NCBI RefSeq assembly: GCF_030409835.1
Contig: NZ_JAUFQO010000003.1
Location: 62,001-126,000, forward strand
Direction: 5' to 3'
DNA: 64,000 nucleotides
DNA from: Lutimonas halocynthiae
Lineage (GTDB): Bacteria > Bacteroidota > Bacteroidia > Flavobacteriales > Flavobacteriaceae
In this document: one piece after another, positions 9,946-18,831 of the stretch
Layout: each line of letters opens with the position of its first letter
How positions within the stretch are numbered: position 1 is the stretch's first letter
Position numbers and translations under genes: made by a program
The notes under the pieces: generated by a model
Told to the model about the DNA's origin: nothing
The model's input: the letters and a program-made list of their open reading frames with translations, nothing else
The model's database searches: none

Positions 9946-12900
9946 TTATTTAATATTTATATTGTATTTAATCAAATTTATAATATTTCTTTTGGACTGT
10001 CTTATGTAATGGTACTCATCTACTAAATTTTTAACAATATGGACACCTAGACCCCCAAGATTTCTCTCTGAAATCGATAATTCTATATCCGGCGACGCAG
10101 CTCGAAATGGATTAAACGGTATACCATCATCTTCTATAGTAATTATCAGGCGTAAATATTTAAGCTGAAAATTCACAAGAATGTGATGCTCATCATCGTC
10201 TTTGAAGGCGTAAGAAATAATATTATTCAACAATTCATCTAAGACGATATTAAATTTTTGAATAGCTCCTCTTGACAAATCATTTTCCCTTGCAAATGCC
10301 TCAAAATATGCGATAATTTTTGGCATCTCACTGAGTTTATTACGAATTTTAATCGATGACTGTTCGCTGATGTGTTTGTCTTTATACTGCAAATACTGTA
10401 AGGCGAGAACTGTAATATCATCAAACTGTTCTGTGCCATTTTCAAATTCTTTGACACTTTCTACAATGATTTTAGTCAGTGATTTGGTTGAATCATATTT
10501 TCCTTCTTGAATTAATTTTAATAATCTTGGTACCGAATAAAATTCTTCCTTTGTATTTTGGGCCTCAGAAACACCGTCAGTATAGGCGAGAATAATATCA
10601 TCCTTGTCAATGAAAAGCGTCGTTTCATCATAAGCCATGCCCTCCATAGCACCAATAACTGGTCCGTGCAGATCATCCAAAACCATGATGTCTCGATTTT
10701 CTCCAATGATGTACGAAGGATTATGACCCGCATTGGAATAGATAAGTTTTCCGGTATCTGTATTTAATATGGCGGCGAATACTGTTATAAACATATAGGA
10801 ATCGTTGTCTTTGGCAATTTCATTGTTAACCTGTGTTAATATACTCGCTGTAGACTGGTCATTTGCGGCCCTTGATTTTAGCAGGGTTTTGGCTACCGCC
10901 ATCTCCAAAGCAGCTGGCACACCTTTACCAGAAACATCTCCTACGGCAAAGTAAATATGATTTTCATCTAAAAAGTGAAAGTCATAAAAATCACCACCCA
11001 CCTCACGGGCAGGGATTAGGTCAGCGTAAACATCTATTTCATTTCTTTCCGGAAAGGCAGGAAAAGTTAAAGGTAACATGCTCATTTGTATGTTTTTACC
11101 AACGTTTAACTCGCCTTCCATTCGTTTATTTGCCTTCACCAGAATTGCTTCAGTCTTTTTTCGTTTTGTAATGTCTCGAATAATTCCACTAAAATTCATT
11201 CCATTTATTCCTTCCCACATAGATAAGGCCAAGCTAATCGGGAAAATCGTTTTGTCTTTCTTTTGGCCTTCCATTTCAACGATTTTATTTATGGCGTGTT
11301 TTTCACCGCCACTTAAAACCCGTTCCATTCCGGCATGATGACGCGCATGGTATTTTTCAGGGATAATAAGATCAAGGTTTTGCCCTATGGCTTCTTCCTC
11401 GGAAAAACCAAATATTTTTGATGCAGCTGGATTCCATGACTCTATGATGCCATTTTTGTCTGCAGAAATTATGGCATCGATCGCACTTGAGGTTATTGAA
11501 CGAAACCTGTTTTCAGAAGCCCTGATTTTTTCTTCAGCATCTTTGTGTTCTGTAATGTCTCTTCCTATGCCAATGAGTCCGGCCAGATGACCTTCTCTGT
11601 TGAAGTAAGGTGTTTTTAAAGTTTCCATGACAACTCGATTCCCATCAGACTTGATATTAACAGATTCAAATAATTCTGATGAAGCTGAATTCAAAATCAT
11701 TTCATCAGAATCCATATGCTTACCAGCTCTTTCACGAGGTAAAATATCAAAGTCAGTTTTCCCAATTAATTCACTGATGTCCATTTCTATATGTTTTTCA
11801 AATGCACTGTTGGCCCCTACATATTTTTTATTGACATCTTTGTAAAAAATAATGTCTGGAATCGCATTGATCAGAATTTTTAAAAAGGCCTTTTCTTCAT
11901 TTAATTCTTTTGTTCGCAGCACAACTCTTTCTTCAAGTTGATCTTTAGATGTTATCAGAGCGGCATTGGCCTTTTCTCCCAGCTCCAATGAAAACAGAAT
12001 GGCAAAAATCATGAGGATTACCAAGCCACTGAATATGCCTAGTAAGCTCAGTTGCATGGTAGCATAAGTAGACTCTCCTTCCTCGATGTCTATTTCTGAA
12101 GCCATCCCCAGTCCCATTTGTGCATCCCATAACCAAGATCCATAAACTGGTACGCCACGATAATCTCTATACCCCAGCATATTTGTTCCAGATTTACCTT
12201 TGATTGCATCGGATGCCATTACCGTAAGTGGTTGTTGCTCTCTTGGCACCTCTGATCGATACCCGGTTATCATATTTCCTCCTGGGTCTCTGATGTCGAG
12301 TTGAAGTATATCCTCTTGATCATAAGAGATTAAACCTATGTTTCGTAAATCTGATTTGAACCTGCTTTCAGAAAGAAGCCTTCCATTATGGTCAAAGACG
12401 TAGCTCTCGCCAGTTTTTCCAATTCGACTTAATTGCATAACTCTCGAGAATCCCAGAGTGGGGTCGATTCTAATTGCCAGTGCCGCTAATATCTCTCCAG
12501 TGGCACCTTCAACTGGTGTCACGAAAAATATAGTAGGAGGTAAATTTGGGTTTCCGTTTCTTTCAATAGGATCAAGATGGACATCAGACTCTATAGGAGG
12601 AACAAAAACGGAGTTTCCTTCGAACACCTGCTGCATCAGTTCAGGTCTATGGCTGTAAATGACGTTTAGAGTCCCGACATTTTCATCTCTTGAGGAGGCG
12701 AGGTTGAGGTATTCTTTATCGATAATAAAAAAACCGGCACTTTCAAGCGGCCCTTTGTATTTATTATAAAAAGCCCTCAATTTTACCTGGGCATCTGAAT
12801 TTAGCAAGGCATTACTATCTTTAGAAACGGTCAGAATTTCTCTGGTGGCTTCAACCAATATCGGATCTCTTCCAAATTCCTGCGTAATTAACTGGTGACC

Positions 12901-14028
12901 GTCTACCCATATTTTTAATCTCTCATGAGTGCTTTCTAAAGTCATTTCAAGATTGATTTCCAGATCGTTAAGAATTTTATTCTTATTATGTTCCATGGCC
13001 AGCCATCCAAAAAATGAAATAACAAATAAAATTAATAAGGTTCCCATTATCGTAATGACACGAAATCTTTTAGACCCAATTTCAAGCACTATTTCTTCTT
13101 TGACTACTGTTTTGAAAAAATATTTTATTGCGTAATGCCCGATAATAAATAAGATAATAATACCTGATATACTTTTAATTATCAAGGAAGTAAAGTTAAT
13201 AGACTCTTCTATATTAATACTGTCTGCGATAATCCACTTATTACGTAAACCAGCCATTTCTTCTGCTGAAATGCTCTCTAAGCCTTTTTGTAAAATATTT
13301 TTTAGTATAAGATTTTCTTTAGATACAGCCATATGAAGTGCAGGGTAATCCATTTTATCTAGCTTAACTTCTGATGACATCTTAATGTTAGGAATAAAAT
13401 CTGAATTCATATAGTGTGAAACGACTCCAACACTTTCAACAAAGCCATCCAATTCATGAGTGGACACCTTTACCAGCCCTTCGCGAACATTGTCAATCTC
13501 CACCGCATTGATATTGGGATAATTTTTTTTCAACTGAGCAGTGATCGCAAAGCCTTTCATTACAGCAATATTTTTGTTCGAAAGGTCATGAATTGTATTA
13601 ATGGTGTCATTCGTATTGGTAACTAAAACACTTGGCTGTATATAATAACTTGAAGTAAATTCCATATATGATATCCTATCATCATCCTTAAATACGGCAG
13701 GTAAAATTTGAATTTCATCATTTTTAAACAGATCCAGAATCTCATCCCAGGTATAACCATTTACCAGATTAATATCTAAGCCAGTTTTTTCTGCAATGAG
13801 TTTAATTAAATCAATTGAGTATCCTGCCGGATTCTCGTCTGCATCAACATAATCGAAAGGAGGCCAATCTGTTTCATTGGCAACATTTAAAGTTTGATGC
13901 GAAGAAATCCACTCTAATTCTTCCTCTGTAAATTCTATAGGAGTATTTTGAGCCGTTGTTTTTAATACAAAAATAAACAGCATTAGAATTGTTAAGGAGA
14001 GAATTTTCAATGCACTTACAGCCTTCAT
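9946..14028 (-). CDS. giant sensor: solute-binding domain, Cache-like domain, two PAS, PP2C phosphatase and RsbW-type kinase
   Basis: 1360 residues. Order: signal peptide (1-26); family-3 periplasmic solute-binding domain (about 40-270); membrane segment (about 285-310); second membrane segment (about 325-347); double-Cache-like extracytoplasmic domain (about 350-650); membrane segment (about 658-680) and coiled linker; PAS (about 710-825); PAS (about 835-955); SpoIIE/RsbU PP2C phosphatase (about 990-1200, with VGGDFYDF, GDVSGKGVPAA and the late DDITVL metal-site segments); HATPase domain (about 1225-1355, N-box ELLNNII, EDDGIPFNPF, GGLGVHIV). The phosphatase and the RsbW-like kinase are opposing activities on the STAS protein encoded next. 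It reads two types of extracytoplasmic ligand input. A porin gene precedes it by 27 nt. Confidence 0.93.
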   Translation of the reverse strand: MKAVSALKILSLTILMLFIFVLKTTAQNTPIEFTEEELEWISSHQTLNVANETDWPPFDYVDADENPAGYSIDLIKLIAEKTGLDINLVNGYTWDEILDLFKNDEIQILPAVFKDDDRISYMEFTSSYYIQPSVLVTNTNDTINTIHDLSNKNIAVMKGFAITAQLKKNYPNINAVEIDNVREGLVKVSTHELDGFVESVGVVSHYMNSDFIPNIKMSSEVKLDKMDYPALHMAVSKENLILKNILQKGLESISAEEMAGLRNKWIIADSINIEESINFTSLIIKSISGIIILFIIGHYAIKYFFKTVVKEEIVLEIGSKRFRVITIMGTLLILFVISFFGWLAMEHNKNKILNDLEINLEMTLESTHERLKIWVDGHQLITQEFGRDPILVEATREILTVSKDSNALLNSDAQVKLRAFYNKYKGPLESAGFFIIDKEYLNLASSRDENVGTLNVIYSHRPELMQQVFEGNSVFVPPIESDVHLDPIERNGNPNLPPTIFFVTPVEGATGEILAALAIRIDPTLGFSRVMQLSRIGKTGESYVFDHNGRLLSESRFKSDLRNIGLISYDQEDILQLDIRDPGGNMITGYRSEVPREQQPLTVMASDAIKGKSGTNMLGYRDYRGVPVYGSWLWDAQMGLGMASEIDIEEGESTYATMQLSLLGIFSGLVILMIFAILFSLELGEKANAALITSKDQLEERVVLRTKELNEEKAFLKILINAIPDIIFYKDVNKKYVGANSAFEKHIEMDISELIGKTDFDILPRERAGKHMDSDEMILNSASSELFESVNIKSDGNRVVMETLKTPYFNREGHLAGLIGIGRDITEHKDAEEKIRASENRFRSITSSAIDAIISADKNGIIESWNPAASKIFGFSEEEAIGQNLDLIIPEKYHARHHAGMERVLSGGEKHAINKIVEMEGQKKDKTIFPISLALSMWEGINGMNFSGIIRDITKRKKTEAILVKANKRMEGELNVGKNIQMSMLPLTFPAFPERNEIDVYADLIPAREVGGDFYDFHFLDENHIYFAVGDVSGKGVPAALEMAVAKTLLKSRAANDQSTASILTQVNNEIAKDNDSYMFITVFAAILNTDTGKLIYSNAGHNPSYIIGENRDIMVLDDLHGPVIGAMEGMAYDETTLFIDKDDIILAYTDGVSEAQNTKEEFYSVPRLLKLIQEGKYDSTKSLTKIIVESVKEFENGTEQFDDITVLALQYLQYKDKHISEQSSIKIRNKLSEMPKIIAYFEAFARENDLSRGAIQKFNIVLDELLNNIISYAFKDDDEHHILVNFQLKYLRLIITIEDDGIPFNPFRAASPDIELSISERNLGGLGVHIVKNLVDEYHYIRQSKRNIINLIKYNINIK

Positions 14029-14055
14029 GTTTAATTAGATTTAAAATTTATAAAG

Positions 14056-15300
14056 TCAAAAATAGTATCCAAAATTTATGTTCAATCTTGAGTTCCAGGT
14101 TTCATCTTCAGGGTGGGCCAATCCGATTCCAGGACCTCCCGAAAACCACATGTTTTGTCCAAAAATATAATCGAAATAGGCATAAAGCCCTCTTTTGATA
14201 AGCGTTGTTCCCAGTACAATCTGTTTTGAATTACTGCCATAACCTTGTTTCGGACTAACCATGCTCATATTCAAATAGACCTTTATTCTATCAAGGTATT
14301 TCTTGTTGATATGAATATCATTCGCTAGGTTGAAAGTATAGACATCTGCTTTGGTAGTCACTTCAAACGGGAACATAAAAGCCCCAAATTGTATCGTTTT
14401 TTCACTTAGGTCTTCAGGGTTTTTTGGACGATACTCGTAGCTTATCCATTGCAAATGCATATTCCATTTTTTGTAAAACAAATTGTTATGTAAGGCAAAA
14501 GCATGTCTGTTGCCCTTCTCTTTTGTAATCTTGTTATAGATTTGTCCGGCCTCCAGAGACAGACCAAGATTCATCAATAAATCTTCATTTAGGTTCCATT
14601 TATATGCTGACCTTATATTGAATTGGTTAATTTCTTGGTTTGCTTGTATATCATCGGTTACCAGGTCAAATGAATACCTCCCATAACGTTCAGAATCAAT
14701 GTATTCAGGGTTTTTATAAAAAGCGGCTTGAAGGTTCCAGGAAGCATCATCATAGATATATTTAATACCGGCATCATAGTCATCTTCAAAGCCTAAATAG
14801 TAGGTTGCATTGAACCAAAAACTATGGGCTGCATATGGCAGAATCCCGAAAGGAACTTGGTGTATCCCAATTTGCAATGATGAATTTTTTGAGAGATGAT
14901 ATCCAAAATACCCATGGTGAATGGCATTAAAATTCCCATACCATCTATATTCAACAGATAGAAAAATATCCTTGTAGTCAATGTCTGCATTTAATCGAAA
15001 CAACTCAAAGCCAAAATCACCCATACGATCCATGTTTTCCTGATCATAATTTTTATATGAATAATTCAGCCGAAGGGCCCCACCCAGCTTAATTTTCGGT
15101 AATGTCTTTATACTATCTACTTTGTTTTTTTCACTTGAGTTTAGAATATCATTTAAAAAATTAGTTCTCTCATTGTTTACCTGGTCTGACGGGCTTCTTT
15201 TCTGATCGAATGTTTGGTCATTTTGGCTGTAGGTCAAATCGATAACAGAGACTAATAATAGAATTAACAGACCAGTATTTCTATGTGACAATTTTCTCAT
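14056..15300 (-). CDS. outer-membrane porin-like beta-barrel protein
   Basis: 414 residues. It has an N-terminal signal peptide (cleavage near TYSQ, about residue 26), a short charged linker, then alternating amphipathic strands rich in Tyr, Trp and Asn, and a terminal strand ending INFGYYF, the aromatic C-terminus usual for barrels. The pattern resembles OprP/O-type porins, but substrate specificity cannot be read. It is the first gene of the operon porin-sensor-STAS, 27 nt before the sensor. It may admit or bind the ligand that the sensor's solute-binding domain detects (inference). Confidence 0.78.
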   Translation of the reverse strand: MRKLSHRNTGLLILLLVSVIDLTYSQNDQTFDQKRSPSDQVNNERTNFLNDILNSSEKNKVDSIKTLPKIKLGGALRLNYSYKNYDQENMDRMGDFGFELFRLNADIDYKDIFLSVEYRWYGNFNAIHHGYFGYHLSKNSSLQIGIHQVPFGILPYAAHSFWFNATYYLGFEDDYDAGIKYIYDDASWNLQAAFYKNPEYIDSERYGRYSFDLVTDDIQANQEINQFNIRSAYKWNLNEDLLMNLGLSLEAGQIYNKITKEKGNRHAFALHNNLFYKKWNMHLQWISYEYRPKNPEDLSEKTIQFGAFMFPFEVTTKADVYTFNLANDIHINKKYLDRIKVYLNMSMVSPKQGYGSNSKQIVLGTTLIKRGLYAYFDYIFGQNMWFSGGPGIGLAHPEDETWNSRLNINFGYYF

Positions 15301-15779
15301 CGATTCAACAGTGTTTGTTCAGAACTTATTGGATAATCGATGCACTTCAATTGCTAATGCATCAATACAAGATGCATGCAACTTGATTGCAATTAAAATT
15401 TAACGACTAATAAAACCCAACAGTTAACAATAGTGTTATCGCAACAAAATATCAATGCATGGAGAATGAGTTTGGTGGTTGATTCTTAAAGCACTGAATT
15501 AATAATTTCCATTGATTTGCGAAAGTCTCAAACCTAAAGATAGTCAATTTAAATAACTATCTGCGAATCAACCACTAATCAAAAAGTGTGGTGTCAATTT
15601 GATTCTTTTTATAATTGAGTTTGAAAAAACCTAATTTCCTATAGGGAATTAGAAAATGTCGTTAATAAATGTTTTAATAACTAATTGTCAAGCCTATAGC
15701 ATATGTGCAAATAAGTTGGTAGTATGTAGTCTTATTAACCGAAGCCTATTCGGGAATTATTACTCTAACTAATAGATCG
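15301..15779. other. 479-nt divergent intergenic region with several inverted repeats
   Basis: No gene is supported here. ATGCATC/GATGCAT (15357-15363 and 15371-15377, 7-nt loop) lies 57 nt upstream of the porin start. Further right, GTGGTTGATTC (15475-15485) pairs perfectly with GAATCAACCAC (15565-15575) and encloses AGATAGT/ACTATCT (15538-15544 and 15556-15562). No TAnnTTTG promoter box was found for either flanking gene. Confidence 0.5.
15475..15575. repeat. nested inverted repeats, possible structured RNA or operator pair
   Basis: The outer arms are 11 bp and perfect (15475-15485 with 15565-15575). Within them lies a 7-bp perfect hairpin (15538-15544 with 15556-15562, 11-nt loop) placed just inside the right outer arm. 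The arrangement is compatible with a folded leader or a small RNA, or with two binding sites for one regulator. Confidence 0.35.
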
Positions 15780-18704
15780 ATGAAAAAATTTGTTTGTATG
15801 TTATTTCTGTGTGTGTCTTGTGGGATATTCGCACAGGATTCTCCTGGTATTTACACTGTTGAAAATGTAAAAATTAACACTCCCCATTCAGATTTTGGGA
15901 CTGCATTTTTAGGAAAGGATAAAGTCGTATTTGCCGCACCAAGAGATGGGTTTACATTGAACAGAGAAGAATACAAAGGGCAGCCTTTTTTGGATTTGCA
16001 CGTTGCAGAAGTTTCTGAGGATGGGAAATTAATTAGAAAACAGAAGCTGCCAGGTGATGTGAATACGAAATATCATGAGGGTATGGTTACCTTTTCTAAG
16101 GATATGAAAACAGTTTATTTCAGTGCAAACGGGAAAATAAAAAGAGTAAAAAGAAAGAAGGATAAAGACAGAGATAATGAAGTGAAAACCAAAGGAACTG
16201 CCAATATTCATTTGTTTAAAGCAAGTATAGATGAAAATGGCGATTGGGGTAATTTAGAAATGCTTCCATTTAATGATGACCGATATTCAACAGGGCATCC
16301 TGTTTTAAATTGGGATGATTCCAAACTTTATTTTGTTTCTGACAGCCCTGAATCGCTTGGAAGAACTGATATTTTTGTAGTTGATATATACGAGGATGGT
16401 ACGTATGGAGAACCGATTAATCTGGGTCCAAAAATTAATACACAAGAAAGAGAAATGTTTCCCTTTATAGGAATGGATAATGTTTTGTACTTTTCTTCAG
16501 ATGGTTTTGCAGGTTTTGGAGAACTTGATGTCTATGCCAGTAAAATATTTGATAACACTGTTTCTGATCCCATCAATTTGGAAGCACCGGTTAATAGTAT
16601 AAGCGACGACTTTGCCTATATCATTGATGACCAGAAACACAAGGGTTATTTTTCTTCGAACCGTGAAGGCGGAAGAGGAGATGATGATATCTATTCTTTT
16701 ACTGCTTCTCCACCGATATATATTGAATGTCAGCAGGAAATAACGGGTGTCGTCAAAAATATTGACACCCAAGAATTAATTCCAAACGTGACAATTATAT
16801 TGTTTGATAAAGAGGGTGAAAAGTTGCAATCTTTTATGTCAAATGAAGAGGAAGCGGCTTTCAGTTTTATGCAGTCTTGCAATAGCAGTTTTAAAATTCA
16901 AGGCTTTCTAGAAGGATACTTAGTGGGGGAGATGGATATTCAAACCGTGAACGATTTAAATGCGGAGCCGATAGAAATTGTGTTGAACATGACAGTAGAC
17001 CCTGATCTTGCGCCTGATACGATCGTTGAAACCACGCAATTTGATGATACTGAAGCTGAAAATAAAGATGCAGAAGCCAATTCAATTACTGCAGCCGAAA
17101 CTGATAATTCTTCAGCCGCAGTTGTTGCTGTTGTAGCAACTGATCATAATAACAATGAAACTGAATTAAAGGAAGCAGATCAAACCAATCCATCTCAGAT
17201 TGCTGCTAAAGAGGATGCCATTTCGTCAACTGAAACTGCATCTTCGGCGACAGTTGCTGCTGCTGATACGGCAAAGGATAAAGAGAATGAAAAGAACCTA
17301 ATTACGGCAGTTGAAGATGCTAATTCCAGCTCAGTAACAGCTACTGGTACTAATAATTCTACGGCGGGTGAAATTTCAGATAGCGTAGTCTCAAATACTG
17401 AAGTAACTTCGGTTGATCGATCTAATCCTGATAGTTCTTCAGAGGTTGCGAAAACAGCTACAGCAGCATCAAGTTCAAAGGCAACTTCGAGTTCTTCATC
17501 TAATGCTGGTAAAACTTCTGCAGCAGTTATTGCAGCTGCGGCTGTTGTTTCTGGAGCAGATAATGAGAATACTGCAGAAACGCAAGTTGAGGAAAGTGAT
17601 ATCGCCCAGACGGTCGAAACATCACAACTTCCTGATTCTAAAGAGAAGGAAGTAAATGAAGACGGATCTATTGCAGCTAATAGTGCTATAGCTAGTACTC
17701 CGGTAGCTGCTGCCAATACTCAAAATCAAGATACTAAAGGTAGCCAGGTTGCTACTACCGAACAAGAAGTTGCGAATAGTAACAAAAGTGAAGAGCAAGC
17801 TGCTCTTTCTGAAAACACAATAGTTTCAGATGGTCAGGCCATAACTTCTTCTGAAAGTGCTCAACAAAACGAAGCGCTAACTACATCGAGTATCTCAGAA
17901 GAGGCAAAGAGTGATGAGCTTGAGACTGAGACAGCCGTTGCCGCAAACAGCAAAAACGTTTCGCAACCTGATTTGGCCCTAAATTACCAGCAGACTCATA
18001 TTGATTTAGAAGGCTTGAATATCAATACAATTTATTTTGATTTTGATAAGAGTCAGATTAGATATGATGCAAAAATAGAATTGAATAAGCTGGTAAAAGT
18101 GATGAAAGAGTATCCTGAAATGAAGATAGAAGTAAATGCCCATACTGATATCCGAGGGAAGAAGAAGTATAATGATGGCTTGTCAAATAAAAGAGCGGAT
18201 GCTACGACCAAGTACCTGATTGAAAATGGAGTTGAATCAAAAAGAATTGCATCTTATTGGTTTGGAGAACGACGCCCGGCAGAAAAGTGTAGCAAGGAAT
18301 CTCCTTGTTCTGGCTTTCAACATCAATTGAACAGAAGATCAGAGTTTTCAATTATTAATAAATCGTCAGAAGAGGTTATCGTAAAATCTGTTAACAGGAA
18401 AAATACCATGAATCAAAAGGAGGATAGCTATACCTCAAATTCAGGTCTTTTTATGAACTATAATTTTTATGAGGACACTCAGGTTTATACCGTGCAAATT
18501 GGCGCCTTCAAGGGGCAGGTACAAACTGATAAGTACAGTAAACTAACAGACTTGTTTAACCATCGTTATGACGATGGACTCAACAGGTATTATTCAGGTA
18601 TTTTTGAAACCTCTACTGAAGCTAGAAACCATATGAAGCGAATGAGAAAGAATGGTTATGTTGGGGCTTTTGTTGTTGGATTAAAGGGTGAAAATAGATT
18701 TTAA
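15780..18704 (+). CDS. OmpA-family envelope protein with PD40 propeller, carboxypeptidase-regulatory-like and SPOR domains
   Basis: 974 residues. Signal peptide (cleavage after FAQ, about residue 19); PD40/WD40-like propeller repeats (about 35-310, for example YFSSDGFAGFGELDVY); a carboxypeptidase-regulatory-like domain (about 318-405); a low-complexity linker rich in Ala, Ser, Thr and Glu (about 415-735); an OmpA peptidoglycan-binding domain (about 745-865, FDFDKSQIRYDA and NAHTDIRGKKKYN); and a C-terminal SPOR-like domain (about 890-970, VYTVQIGAFKGQ). It should bridge outer membrane or periplasm to the cell wall. The architecture recalls T9SS-associated PorE-type proteins, but no lipobox of good quality and no PorP/SprF partner is nearby. 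Monocistronic by context. Confidence 0.9.
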   Translation: MKKFVCMLFLCVSCGIFAQDSPGIYTVENVKINTPHSDFGTAFLGKDKVVFAAPRDGFTLNREEYKGQPFLDLHVAEVSEDGKLIRKQKLPGDVNTKYHEGMVTFSKDMKTVYFSANGKIKRVKRKKDKDRDNEVKTKGTANIHLFKASIDENGDWGNLEMLPFNDDRYSTGHPVLNWDDSKLYFVSDSPESLGRTDIFVVDIYEDGTYGEPINLGPKINTQEREMFPFIGMDNVLYFSSDGFAGFGELDVYASKIFDNTVSDPINLEAPVNSISDDFAYIIDDQKHKGYFSSNREGGRGDDDIYSFTASPPIYIECQQEITGVVKNIDTQELIPNVTIILFDKEGEKLQSFMSNEEEAAFSFMQSCNSSFKIQGFLEGYLVGEMDIQTVNDLNAEPIEIVLNMTVDPDLAPDTIVETTQFDDTEAENKDAEANSITAAETDNSSAAVVAVVATDHNNNETELKEADQTNPSQIAAKEDAISSTETASSATVAAADTAKDKENEKNLITAVEDANSSSVTATGTNNSTAGEISDSVVSNTEVTSVDRSNPDSSSEVAKTATAASSSKATSSSSSNAGKTSAAVIAAAAVVSGADNENTAETQVEESDIAQTVETSQLPDSKEKEVNEDGSIAANSAIASTPVAAANTQNQDTKGSQVATTEQEVANSNKSEEQAALSENTIVSDGQAITSSESAQQNEALTTSSISEEAKSDELETETAVAANSKNVSQPDLALNYQQTHIDLEGLNINTIYFDFDKSQIRYDAKIELNKLVKVMKEYPEMKIEVNAHTDIRGKKKYNDGLSNKRADATTKYLIENGVESKRIASYWFGERRPAEKCSKESPCSGFQHQLNRRSEFSIINKSSEEVIVKSVNRKNTMNQKEDSYTSNSGLFMNYNFYEDTQVYTVQIGAFKGQVQTDKYSKLTDLFNHRYDDGLNRYYSGIFETSTEARNHMKRMRKNGYVGAFVVGLKGENRF
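17041..17960 (+). repeat. low-complexity Ala/Ser/Thr/Glu-rich coding segment
   Basis: About 300 codons inside the OmpA-family gene are drawn from a small set of residues, with recurrent SS, AA, TAA and VAA strings and no predicted fold. Long spurious frames on the opposite strand here (17195-17716) come from this composition. It is a flexible spacer and probably varies in length between strains. Confidence 0.75.
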
Positions 18705-18819
18705 GCGATCTTATCCTCAATAATTAAGCGCGTATACAGCGTCTGTTAAAGCAGCATTTTTATATTTTTTTGATAGGTATTTTTTTTAAAACTTAGAATT
18801 CCAACTCAAGTTTGTAATG

Positions 18820-18827
18820 TATATTTG
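18820..18827 (+). promoter_or_regulatory. -7 promoter box overlapping the upstream in-frame ATG of the MFS gene
   Basis: TATATTTG fits TAnnTTTG exactly. It overlaps the ATG at 18817 and ends 4 nt before the ATG at 18832, so if used the transcript would begin at or near 18832. No good -33 element is seen at the expected spacing, so this may be coincidence. Confidence 0.35.
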
Positions 18828-18831
18828 CGGG

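Noticed and set aside
17195-17716. 173-residue reading frame on the minus strand inside the OmpA-family gene
   Set aside because: It mirrors the Ala/Ser/Thr/Glu low-complexity coding strand; composition alone keeps the frame open, and it has no start context or recognisable domain.
15780-18704. Type IX secretion locus (PorE-like)
   Set aside because: PD40 plus OmpA recalls PorE, but no PorP/SprF, PorK-N or other T9SS genes are near and the lipobox is poor.
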